A stretch of 43,058 nt of DNA. It comes from CAVTWJ01 sp963849485. Its GTDB lineage: Bacteria > Oederibacteriota > Muellerivitia > Muellerivitales > Muellerivitaceae. A program made the translations under genes and the position numbers. This document shows positions 33,901 to 43,058 of the stretch, one piece after another. The stretch covers positions 1 to 43,058 of the forward strand of contig CAWKIF010000163.1 in NCBI GenBank assembly GCA_963849485.1. Reading direction: 5' to 3'. A model generated the notes under the pieces. The model searched no databases. It was not told the DNA's origin and saw only the letters and a list, made by a program, of their open reading frames with translations. How positions within the stretch are numbered: the first letter of the stretch is position 1; every line of letters starts with the position of its first letter.

Positions 33901-35205
33901 GGCTTGACCCTCTCGACCATCTTACGAGCACTTTTGATCGTATGAACATAACCACGGTCTTCGAGCTTCTTGATGATGAAAGGCTTGAACAGCTCCAAAG
34001 CCATTTTCTTTGGCAATCCACACTGGTGCATCTTCAATTCGGGGCCCACGACAATGACCGAACGTCCGGAATAATCAACACGTTTTCCCAGGAGGATTCT
34101 GGCGGAAACGGCCTTGTTTTCCCTTCAACATGTCCGAGAGGGATTTCAAGGGGCGGTTTCCCGGACCCCGGACGGCATGGCCTCGGCGACCGTTATCCAA
34201 AAGAGCGTCCACCGCTTCCTGTAACATACGCTTCTCATTGCGGACAATCACTTCAGGAGCATGCAGTTCAAGAAGCTTTTTCAGGCGATTATTACGGTTG
34301 ATCACCCGGCGATACAGGTCATTCAAGTCGGAGGTGGCAAACCTTCCGCCATCCAGCGGGACCAAGGGCCGAAGCTCCGGCGGAATGACCGGAAACACTT
34401 CCAGGAACATCCACTCGGGCTTATTGTCACTTTTTCGGAAACTCTCAATGACCTTCAGTCGCTTGATCAGGGTTTTGCGTTTCTGCTCGCTGGTCGTTTG
34501 TTTCATTTGGACCCGGAGTTTCTTGTCCAAATCCTCCAAGTCGACGGCGCGGATCATGTCCCGAACCGCCTCCGCCCCCATCTTCGCCTTGAGGGAAGCA
34601 CCGTATTCGACCCTCAACTTTTGGTATTCATCTTCGCTCAGCAATTGGCCGACATCCGCCGGGGCTTTGCCCGGATCGGTCACGACGTAGGATTCGTAAT
34701 AAATAACCCTTTCGAGGTTGCGCGTGGACATCTCCAGAAGATAACCCATTCGGGAAGGAACACCCTTGAGATACCAAATGTGTGAAACGAGACATGCCAA
34801 CTCAATATGACCCATCCGTTCCCGGCGAACCTTAGCCTGGGTGACCTCGACTCCACAACGGTCGCAAATGACATCCTTATATTTAATGCGCTTGTATTTT
34901 CCGCAAGCGCACTCCCAATCTTTGGTGGGTCCAAAAATTTTTTCGCAGAACAAACCGTTTTTTTCAGGTTTAAACGTGCGGTAGTTGATCGTTTCGGGCT
35001 TTTTGACTTCTCCGTGGGACCATGAACGGATGGTTTCAGGTGAAGCCAGCCCGATTTTGATAGCGTCAAACCGCTGGGTTTCCCTGAGGAAGTTTTCTAG
35101 GGCGGCCTTTTTTTCCGTGATTATGACGTTCGCAGGTGCCTCCATAGGCTCAGGAACAATCATTTCAGCATTTTCTTCGGGGGCGGTAGGTTTTGATTGA
35201 CTCAT
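30957..35205 (-). CDS. rpoC: DNA-directed RNA polymerase beta' subunit (one-base frameshift)
   Basis: Corrected length is 1,415 residues. The N-terminal zinc site is CACGKYKRIKYKDVICDRC; the active-site loop FNADFDGDQMAVHVP carries the three catalytic Asp; the second zinc site is CELERGVCAKCYG; the trigger-loop and bridge-helix region lies downstream. The frame breaks at 34094-34095 in the segment before that loop: dropping one C restores GRFRQNLLGKRVDYSGRS. The start is ATG 35205; AGGAGG overlaps the rpoB stop, 11 bp away. Confidence 0.96.
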
Positions 35206-35216
35206 GAGGTCCCCTC

Positions 35217-37856
35217 CTAATTGGAATTTTTCAATAATTTAACATCAAGACAAAGACCTTGCAGTTCCTTGACCAAAACATTGAAGGACTCGGGTACCCC
35301 CGGTTCGGGAGAGTTTTTGCCTTTGACAATCGACTCGTAAACCTTGGTTCGACCCTGCACATCATCCGACTTAACGGTCAATAATTCTTGCAGGGTATAG
35401 GCAGCGCCATAAGCCTCCAATGCCCAGACCTCCATTTCGCCGAAACGTTGGCCGCCAAACTGGGCCTTCCCACCCAAGGGCTGCTGAGTGATCAGAGAAT
35501 ATGGACCGATGGAACGAGCGTGGATTTTATCGTCCACCAAGTGTGCCAATTTAAGGATATAAATGTAACCGACAGTTACTTCCTGGTCAAAAGCCTCTCC
35601 GGACATCCCGTCAAAAAGGGTAATCTTCCCAGTTTCAGGGAGCGACTGGTCCTTCAAAGCCTTGCGAATTTCTTCCTCGCGGGCTCCGTCGAAAACCGGG
35701 GAAGACACATGGTATCCCCCCTCCGCAGCCGCCCAACCCAAGTGAGTTTCCAAAATTTGTCCCACATTCATACGAGATGGCACACCCAGCGGGTTCAGTA
35801 TGATGTCAACCGGCCTCCCGTTGGGAAGGTATGGCATGTCCTCGATAGGAACGATCTTGGAAACAACACCCTTATTGCCGTGGCGTCCCGCCATTTTGTC
35901 CCCAACTGAGAGCTTCCGCTTTTTAGCGATGTAAACCTTGACCAGTTTGATCACTCCCGGGGGTAGTTCATCGCCCTTTTTGACCTTCTCGATCTCGTTG
36001 TTCTTCTCTCGTTCGATGTCGCGAATTCGGCTTTCCAAAACTTCCTTGAGACGCTTCACTTCCTCATCGTTTTTTTCTTCCAACTCAGCCTTCTCAGATT
36101 TGTTCAAACCTTGGGTTTTTTCTTCCAATTGTATTTTCAAGGCCTCGATCCGGCTTTCGTTCTCTTTTTCCAGCTGCCGAACCTGATGGGCTGAGTCCTT
36201 TTCAATCGCTTTGACCAGGGAAGCGTCCCGGCCCTTGATCTTCTCGTCCTTCTCCTTGCGTTTGAAAACCTTGACGTCTATGACCTTCCCTTCAACTCCA
36301 GGAGGAACCCTTAGGGACGCATCCCGGACATCTCCAGCTTTCTCGCCGAAGATGGCCCTCAACAGCTTTTCCTCCGGGGTCAGTTCCGTCTCGCCTTTAG
36401 GAGTCACCTTGCCGACGAGGATATCGCCCGGGACGACCTCCGCCCCGATTCGGACAATGCCATCCTCATCCAGATCCTTCAACGCTTCGTCGCCCACGTT
36501 TGGAATATCCCGGGTGATCTCCTCCTTCCCTAGCTTCGTGTCGCGGGCTTCCAATTCGAATTCCTCAACATGGACGGAGGTGAAGTAATCCTCCCGGACC
36601 AATTTTTCAGAGACAATGATGGCATCCTCGAAGTTAAAACCTCTCCAGGGCATAAAAGCCACGAGCAGGTTACGGCCAAGGGCCAGTTCCCCCTGATCCG
36701 TAGAGGGGCCATCAGCAATCACATCTCCCTTGCGGACTTTCTCCCCTTTTTTCACGATGGGGCGTTGGTTGATGCAGGTGTCCTGGTTGGACCGCTTGTA
36801 TTTCGTTAATTTGTAGATGTCCACTGAACCGGTCGATTCTTCTTCGTCGGCGAAAATAATGATCTCATCCGAAGAAACTCCCGCAACCACCCCATCGCGT
36901 TTAGCGATGACCAAAACCCCAGAATCATAGGCGGCTTTGTATTCCATGCCAGTTCCAACGAAAGGAGCCTCCGTTCGGATCAAAGGCACCGCTTGCCGTT
37001 GCATGTTCGACCCCATCAAGGCGCGGTTGGCGTCGTCGTGCTCCAGAAAGGGTATGAGGGAGGTCGCTACGGAGAAAAGCTGCCGCGGGGACACGTCCAT
37101 GTAATGAATGTCGTTGGCCGTTACCAAAGGGAAATCGTCCTTGGATCGGGCGGCGATGATATCACCCGTGAATTTGTTGTTTTCATCCAACGGAGTATTG
37201 GCTTGGGCAATAATAAACTTGTCAGCGTCGTCGGCGGGTAAAAACTCAATTTTCTTGGAGACTTTCCCCCCTCGACTCGCCGGAGAGGGGTCGTCACAAA
37301 ACCGTATTCATTGATTTGTGCATAAGTTGAGAGGGAGGCAATCAACCCAATATTCGGACCTTCCGGGGTCTCAATGGGGCAAACCCGGCCGTAATGGGTA
37401 TGATGCACGTCGCGAACCTCAAATCCCGCTCTTTCCCGATTCAAACCGCCAGGCCCGAGGGCCGACAAACGTCTTTTATGGGTGAGTTCCGCAAGAGGAT
37501 TGGTTTGATCCATGAATTGTGACAACTGGGAGGTTCCAAAAAATTCCTTCACGGCTGCCGTGATAGGTTTGGTGGAAATCAATTGGCTTGGCATGGGATT
37601 CATGTCCATGTCCACGATGGACATGCGCTCACGAACAGCTCTTTCCATGCGGGTGAACCCGAGGCGCAGTTTGTTCTCTAACAATTCACCCGCAGTGCGA
37701 ACCCGGCGGTTCCCCAAGTGGTCGATGTCATCCTTTTCGCCCTTGCCGTTGCAAAGTTCAAATAGGTATCGGATGATGCAAACGAGATCTTCCTTGGAGA
37801 TCGTGCGTTGGTCCATAGGGGTTTTCAATCCCAGCTTTTTGTTCATTTTATTTCGA
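35217..37856 (-). CDS. rpoB: DNA-directed RNA polymerase beta subunit, 5' end missing, one-base frameshift
   Basis: About 880 residues of beta remain, out of roughly 1,200-1,400. Homology begins at RNKMNKKLGLKTPMD, near residue 390 of the E. coli protein, and covers the rifampicin region (FFGTSQLSQFMDQTNPLAEL ... HKRRLSALGPGGLNRERAGF), GRVCPIETPEGPNIGLI and KMAGRHGNKGVVSKI. One base is missing at 37263-37271 (a GGGGGGAAA run on the coding strand). A charged coiled-coil insert (about 35,990-36,240) precedes LPPGVIKLVKVYIAKKRKLS. Upstream of about 37,856 the match stops dead in unrelated sequence. Confidence 0.95.
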
Positions 37857-37870
37857 GTGGAGTACATCGG
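37850..37870. other. junction: rpoB homology ends, unrelated GC-rich sequence begins
   Basis: Left of this point the sequence is rpoB with normal codon use. Right of it there is no rpoB, no rplL, rplJ, rplA, rplK, nusG or secE, which would be expected next, and no clean long gene. GC content rises. An essential gene cut in the middle is best explained by a false join in assembly. Confidence 0.8.
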
Positions 37871-38229
37871 CAACCAGCGCACGTACAATCACGCCAGAAC
37901 TCCTGGGCTGCCACCGAGCGAAGCCTAGCGTCGGACGCGGCAGAGGCGGAGCAGATATACCAGCGATTGTTCCTCTTTGTTTTCAAGCGGCTCTGCGAGC
38001 CGGGGGTTAAGCGACTCACTCGCTCCGAACTTATCGGCAAGCAGTTGTCGGCCGCCACGCTGTCGGGCACTGACCGTGCCACACTTGGCTCGGCTGACAC
38101 AGTGTTTCGCCGTCGTAAGCTCGAGGGTCAACGATCTGAGGCCCGCGGCGAACTCCATGAGCGAAGGGGTGCGCAGATCGCGCCGGCCACGCAAGGGATT
38201 CACGCGACACTGTTGCGGGGGACCCTAGC
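37870..38229 (+). other. GC-rich stretch without a clean gene
   Basis: No complete gene. One plus-strand frame contains EAEQIYQRLFLFVFKRLCEP and VKRLTRSELIGKQL, which recall the helical segment after the P-loop in some STAND NTPases, so this may be a piece of the same or a neighbouring gene. The match is weak. Confidence 0.3.
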
Positions 38230-41200
38230 AGTTGATCTCGCCCCTCCGCCGGCACTCGGCGCCGAGCCAACGAGCCGAAGTGATACAGGGCCCTTGCCGA
38301 GGGCTTGACGCGTTCCGTCTGGACGGCTCTGACGGCTGCGTCGGACACAGGCAAAAGCCAACTTGCTGTCCTGCTGATTACGCGAGTGGGGAACTTGGCG
38401 GTTGGATATGTTTTGGCCACAACATGGAACTTGTGGCGGCGTGTGCCACGCTCGATAGCGCTATCGAGCTCGCTGTGCGGGAAATCCGACCTCAAGCTGA
38501 CTCCGGGCGATACGTCGTGGCCTGCCAGCGTATCGGCTGTGGCGAGCTGATTGTGTTCAGGATGATTTGCCGCGAATGAGCGGCACCGACCGCTTACGGA
38601 GCGCTCGGGGAAGCCCTGCGAGTGCCTGCAAGCACGCAGGCGTTCGCATTGTCTCAACAAGTCACTTCCAACCGCCTAACAGGCTTGCCTCCGGCTTGGA
38701 CGAAGGCGAGTTCGCCCTACCGCCGGTGCCGATGCTTACCGAAGAAGAGGTTCGCGAGACTCTCGCGGCATACGAATCCCGGAAAGCCTGTAACCGCCGG
38801 CGCTGGCCTGATCCACACGTTTCGACCGTGGGCCACCCGCTGCTCGTTAGCCTCGCCGCCGACTACCTACGCGAGCGTGGGTGGCGGTTTAGCATTCAGA
38901 GATCAAGGCCTGCTCCGGGGAGAGCACGCGGAGTCGATCACAGACGAACTGCTCCATCGGATTATGAGCAACCTGGCCGACCAGCAGCGAGAACTACTTT
39001 ATCGGGTGACGCTATCGACCAACGTTTTCACGTTCGAGGTGCTAGAGGCGGTATGGCAGAGGTCGCACCTGCGGTAGACCGACCAAGAGAGCAACTGAAC
39101 AGATTACTCGGTGCCGGGTCCAGCGCGACGGCGAGCGGAGTTTCATCGTCTCTCCTTTGGTCCGTCGTATTGGCAGCGACAACCTGGGCAGCGCGACTAA
39201 GATCGGGTGTTATCTCTGTTTGGTAAGCAACCTCATTGTGGCCGGCAAGCCAAATGGATGCACCAGGGCGCAGCAGGCTATCCTTTACTTTTTCCAAGCT
39301 GAGGCGTTCAACCGCGCGGCAAGCACTTCTTTTCCTCCTCGACCAGGCGAGAACCCTAGATGCTGGGACCGACATTGGCCTGTTGGACGCCATGTGGGCT
39401 GAATCCCCGTTGCCAGACGGCATGGACTTGAACATCAGACTGATGTTTGCGCGGCCAGCAACTAGCCGTGTCCCAAAACACAAACGTCGTATCGACTTCG
39501 TACTTGCCAACTAGACCGACTGATGGACGTGCGACCCCGAGGACCACGCACTGGCGGTAACGGGAGTGGCAGGTTTCGCGGCAGTGCATTTGGCGGAGCG
39601 CCGACCCTGACCGAACGCTCCGCTACATTGGCCGAGCGTTCTCCCCGAGCGTCACGCAGCAGACCAGGTGTGAGACGCGTCTCTTCGTGAAACACGAACC
39701 GCGGACGAGGTTCTCTGGTTGGTCTCGCAACAGCTAACTACTCCGGCCCGGCTCGATGCGTGGTTGTCGATAGTGGAGCCGCTTTCCCGCAGAACGGCGG
39801 CAAAGGTTACTCACAGGAGAAGATGCCATGGTTTCTGCGAGGCTCTTGGAAGCTGCCTTCGCCTCACGGAAATGGCGAAGCCGGAAGCCCAGCGGCATTG
39901 GGCGAGCGTGCTCGCTGCGGTTGATGATCTCCGGGTCAGGGCGCGGAACATGGGGTCCGTTATCTCGGAGGCACAGCGGTTCGCACTCTGCTAGCAATCC
40001 ACGGGGAACACTTGCGGCGGCTCGAAAATGCGGTCCCGACCGCGACTGAGGCGATTGGTCGCTTGCACGCGGATCCGCGCACGGTTTTCATTGTGGCCGG
40101 AATGCTTGGCCAGCAGTATGCCTTTGCGGGACGTCATGCTGAGGCACGCCTCCGTGCTCGAAATGGCAATTTCCCAACCCGCGGGTGAAACGACTTACGA
40201 GCGAATGATGGTTCTCCTCGCGGCGAGCCAGTGCTTTGGTGCCGTCGACGTTACCAGAGCATCGAATACGCCCAAAAGGCCGTACAAATCGCGAGGTCCG
40301 AGGAGAGTATTCCGGCAATCGAGGCAGCTGGCGGCGCAGGAACTCACATCAGCGATCTTCCTTCGCCCGACCAGCCAAGGCGCGACCGATGCATTCGCAA
40401 TCTGGTCCGAGCCGCCGAGCGGCTGTTCGAGGGCCGCGATGACTCCGACAGATGAAAGATTTGGTTCGTCATTTTCGGTCCATCAGACCAGCTTCTTTGA
40501 CCTCGATGGCAACTCGCGGTCGTCCGCCGGATTCCACCGAGTCAGGAGAGGAGTTTACTGCCCCGGTCCGAGGCGTATTCCTACGCACCGCGCCCGCCAG
40601 GGTTGCGTTGTACCGACCATCCGCTGTGCGAGTGGTGATTTGGATGCTCTCACAGTACGCTGCGGCGGCGGGCGACGATCAAGCTGCGGCTAAATGGCTC
40701 CACGAAGTGTCGTCCCTGACGGAATTCTTCTCGGCTCTGCACAACTGAATCTGTAATTGGCCGCGACATGATCACGGCTGATTACGTCGGGCAGGTATGC
40801 CGAAGCGATAGATGCCGGCTTGCGGTTTTGGCATGCGATCCATGTGTTCAGCCGAAGCAGATGGAAGACGTGATTGACGGAAGTGTTGATCTAGCGGCGT
40901 CTTGGCGTGATCTGCCGGTCGCGGATCGCGAAATGATCGAGGAGGACCGCGCGGCTCGCAGTCCTCCCTGCCGCTTGCTGGGTGGGACAGAGGATTCTGG
41001 AGAGTGTGAATGAGGGGATCACGCAGGGGCAGTTGCTGGCGTCTGCCTGCCGCCAAGCGGGCAGCGCAGCTAGCGACCCGGTTCTCTGGACAGCACTCGC
41101 CGATACGGTGGACCGAATATTCCAGGAACAAGCGTGGGGCGAGAATCATTGACCTCGGAAACTCGTATCGCGACGGTCCGTCGACCACGTCGTGGCGATC

Positions 41201-41515
41201 CTTGCGTACATCGGACGCCCTTTCACGGCGCCAAGCGATGCCTTCAACCGCAACTCGCCGTCATGCAGACGCTGTTTCGCCTCTTCCCACCAGACACAGT
41301 GACGCACCGCACTTTGTTGTTGCCCTTCATCGAGCGATTCTGGACCAGCAAGCTAAGAACAGTTCGCTTGCATTTAGTAGCCCCTCCATTGTTGAGAACT
41401 TTCTGAAATGCAGCCCTGCCAGGTTCCCGTCGAACATCGCATTAAGGCAATACTGCGTGCCATCAGCTTCGGTGTAACGAGCCGTAATGATTTAGCCGGC
41501 CTAGGGCTTGGTTGA
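38230..41515 (+). pseudogene. frame-disrupted STAND-type P-loop NTPase with long helical C-terminal region
   Basis: No single frame is long, but successive plus-strand pieces in changing frames keep one order. Walker A-like ASDTGKSQLAVLL is near 38,340; Walker B GELIVF + DDLPRM at 38,541-38,575; GVRIVSTSHFQPP (sensor-like) near 38,640; PMLTEEEVRETLAAY near 38,730; GHPLLVSLAADYLRERGW near 38,830; then QRELLYRVTLSTNVFTFEVL, RQALLFLLDQARTLDAGT, TPARLDAWLSIVEPLS, AGMLGQQYAFAGRHAEA, AKWLHEVSSLTEFFSALHN, GQLLASACRQAGSAAS and AILRAISFGVTSRND, ending with TGA near 41,515. This is the layout of signal-transduction ATPases that sense ligands, some used in anti-phage defence. At least a dozen frame changes in 3.2 kb point to raw read errors, or else strong decay. 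Confidence 0.6.
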
Positions 41516-41853
41516 ATGCTGACGGCTAGGTCCGCCCTGACGGCGCATTACGATTTACGCCCCGCCGGTTCAGTCGAACCTATTTGCCTGAACCTCAGCG
41601 GCAGCGATGCCCTCGCCTTTGGATTACGATTGGTGCCGGTGAGCGGCGCGGATCAGAAGCGCGTCCCGAGTTGGGCGACCTTGTACGCATCGGCGCGACA
41701 CTCCTCTGGCAGTTCTGCTCCGTCCCCAACGTGCTTCGGCGGCGCATCGAAGCGCATTCGACGGCGTGAAGGGAGCGAGCCGCGCGCCCCACGGCCGGAC
41801 TCATCGCCCCGTGCGATAACGACCATCCGCCGAGAAGCCCCCGGCAGAGTCGA
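41516..41853. other. GC-rich stretch, nothing assignable
   Basis: Several short overlapping open frames on both strands and none recognised. One plus frame ends GDLVRIGATLLWQFCSVPNV followed by a stop near 41,769; it could be a real C-terminus but has no visible start or family. Confidence 0.3.
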
Positions 41854-42405
41854 TTGCCAGATTGCTGGCTAGAAAGGAAATCAGTTGTGGCGGGTGCGAG
41901 GCTCTGTCATCGGCAACCGCGTTATAGGACGCGTCCACGTCTTTTTGCGTCCGCCGATGCCTGCCTCCGTACGGGCAAGTCTTCAAAAGGCCCGTCCGCT
42001 GGCATCCGTGTTCGTCCGGTGGCGTCCGTAGCGTCCGGAAGACGCGATTGGCTACAAATTGGCTACATTTTTGGGCAAAATCAGGCTCAGCGATGGCCTG
42101 ATGGCGCAAAGAAAAGGCCACGCAAGTCTATACGTGGCCTAGAGTTCAAACAAGCGGAGGGCAAGGGATTCGACCCTCAACCGGTTGCCCGGCACCTGAT
42201 TTCGAGTCTAGACGAAGACCCCAAGAACCCCGAGAAATCTAGCATTTCTCCAACAAGCGCAGCACAAGGCGCAGCACTCACGCCAGAAACCCCTCCTGCC
42301 GACCCGCAACTGGCCAGCGTAATCGACGCGTGGCCCACTCTTCCCTCTTCGATCCGCGATACTATCGTCGCCATCATCCGGACTACGGGAGTTCGTGACG
42401 CGTAG
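41854..42405 (+). CDS. hypothetical frame crossing the tRNA-Ser scar
   Basis: A 183-codon frame. Its middle (EFKQAEGKGFDP) is simply the antisense of the tRNA fragment, so the first two-thirds may not be coding. The C-terminal part (PADPQLASVIDAWPTLPSSI, then RDTIVAIIRTTG) looks like real protein; I associate such tails with Planctomycetota proteins near integration sites, from memory only. No good ribosome site marks the start. Confidence 0.3.
   Translation: MPDCWLERKSVVAGARLCHRQPRYRTRPRLFASADACLRTGKSSKGPSAGIRVRPVASVASGRRDWLQIGYIFGQNQAQRWPDGAKKRPRKSIRGLEFKQAEGKGFDPQPVARHLISSLDEDPKNPEKSSISPTSAAQGAALTPETPPADPQLASVIDAWPTLPSSIRDTIVAIIRTTGVRDA
42105..42140 (-). terminator. intrinsic terminator downstream of the tRNA-Ser fragment
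   Basis: Minus strand: AGGCCACG (42140-42133), a 10-nt loop, CGTGGCCT (42122-42115), then TTTTCTTT. It starts 14 bases after the tRNA 3' end and is in the right orientation for it, so the original tRNA transcription unit's 3' flank is still attached. Confidence 0.7.
42155..42206 (-). tRNA. tRNA-Ser(CGA) 3' fragment, probable integration scar (att site)
   Basis: On the minus strand the sequence matches the 3' part of a tRNA-Ser: anticodon loop CTCGAAA (anticodon CGA), TCAGG, a long variable arm (GTGCCGGGCAACCGG), a T arm and acceptor strand GCCCTCC plus G; no CCA is encoded. The 5' half (D arm and 5' acceptor strand) is absent: the match decays within the 5' side of the anticodon stem. The T loop lacks one base against the normal GGTTCGAAT. 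Partial tRNA 3' ends of this kind are typical attL/attR marks of elements that integrate in tRNA genes. Confidence 0.65.
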
Positions 42406-42482
42406 TGCCTCCCGCGCTCTCCATTCCGCGCGGCGCCAATCGACTCCGGCCGTCGCGCACGCCCTCGCCGAAAATCGCTCTG

Positions 42483-42647
42483 GATATTCTGACAATTCAA
42501 CGGCACAGACGGACGCCTCGGCGCGGCCACGACAGAAGGCCAACCTCTCCGGCGGAAAAGCCCTCTCGATATTCTGAGAATTCAACAGCACAGATTCGCA
42601 TCTGCGCGGCCAAGAGGAAGGCCAGCGTCTCCGCCGACAATGCCCTT
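42483..42647. repeat. imperfect direct repeat, two copies with a period of about 85 bp
   Basis: Copy one starts GATATTCTGACAATTCAACG at 42483 and copy two GATATTCTGAGAATTCAACA at 42568. Both continue with GCACAGA..., GCGCGGCCA, GAAGGCCA and CTCCG, and end in GCCCT. There are scattered differences. The surrounding 42,406-42,778 region has no clear gene. Confidence 0.6.
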
Positions 42648-42778
42648 TGTTGCCCCACGTTCGCACACGTTTGCGCTAGTGTTGCGTCCTGTTGGCCTCT
42701 GGGGGCCTGGGCCCCCGTCGCGCACGCGGCCAAACGGTGGCCCACGGTGGGCCTGGAAAGCGTGAGGACAACGCGACG

Positions 42779-43058
42779 GTGAAACTCGCCGTACCCGAAA
42801 TCCGAATGTTGACAGTACCGGCGATGATTCGGGGCAATTTGGCAATTTTGCTCGACAACAAGGGTAATGTCATCAGGCATGGCGTGTCGTTATCGCGGCT
42901 CACCGGTCCCCTTGCTCCCGCGGTGGAAGATCGCTGGATGGGAATTCGCAGCAAATCGGATGGCGGGGAAATGCTTTTGGCAGATGCAGTCGAAAAAAGA
43001 CTCCGACCCGTGGGTTCAAAAGGCCGGCTCGCTCGCAAAGAGCTTTCACTTGCGATCA
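42779..43058 (+). CDS. open frame running off the window end, unknown
   Basis: Ninety-three codons from a GTG at 42779 to the window edge without a stop. The first residues read KLAVPEIRMLTVPAMIRGNL, followed by AILLDNKGNVIRHGVSLSRL. No family is recognised. There is no strong ribosome site (GTGAGGACAACGCGACG upstream is weak). In GC-rich sequence an open frame of this length can occur by chance. Confidence 0.3.
   Translation, partial: MKLAVPEIRMLTVPAMIRGNLAILLDNKGNVIRHGVSLSRLTGPLAPAVEDRWMGIRSKSDGGEMLLADAVEKRLRPVGSKGRLARKELSLAI

Noticed and set aside
38031..38660. A 209-codon minus-strand frame in the GC-rich part
   Set aside because: Its translation has no family features, while the opposite strand carries ordered STAND NTPase motifs.

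Overview
The window holds two unrelated parts. Positions 1 to about 37,856 are a coherent bacterial chromosome segment with almost every gene on the minus strand. It carries an ilvB-ilvN-ilvC-psd-pssA-leuA operon, a short block of lineage-specific genes, and the classical rpoBC / str / S10 / spc / alpha ribosomal supercluster. The host makes its own branched-chain amino acids and phosphatidylethanolamine (PssA plus Psd), so it has a Gram-negative type membrane. It uses Zn-binding (C+) forms of S4, S14, L36, L24 and Adk. One exported protein ends in a FlgD-Ig-like domain behind a Thr-Pro linker, a style common in FCB-type and candidate phyla. I cannot name the phylum from sequence alone.

Layout of the main part: 1-6,108 BCAA and phospholipid operon; 6,109-6,480 its leader, with a sigma70 promoter, a 25-residue Leu/Val/Ile-rich leader peptide and a terminator hairpin (an attenuator); 6,549-8,110 two AT-rich genes for unknown membrane proteins; 8,395-8,859 a small protein with homing-endonuclease-associated repeats; 8,883-11,069 two exported proteins; 11,155-26,488 rplQ back to rpsJ; 26,521-30,726 tuf, fusA, rpsG, rpsL; 30,957-37,856 rpoC and the 3' two-thirds of rpoB.

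Quality falls from left to right. All genes left of 25.5 kb read cleanly. From 26 to 37.3 kb, six essential genes (rplC, rpsJ, tuf, fusA, rpoC, rpoB) each carry one single-base frameshift in or beside a short run of identical bases. At about 37,856 rpoB stops abruptly, and GC-rich sequence of another character begins.

The last 5.2 kb lacks clean genes. Pieces in alternating plus-strand frames assemble into one large STAND-type P-loop NTPase (Walker A, Walker B, sensor-like and helical C-terminal segments) ending near 41,515. Next come a 3' tRNA-Ser(CGA) fragment with its terminator, which looks like an integration scar, an 85-bp imperfect direct repeat, and an open frame running off the end. 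I think this part is chimeric and perhaps from a Planctomycetota genome, but that source is a recollection-level inference.

The best biological leads are the ilv attenuator, the compositionally deviant tuf, the structured rpoC-rpsL leader, and the STAND NTPase beside a tRNA-Ser scar. I saw no rRNA gene and no CRISPR array.
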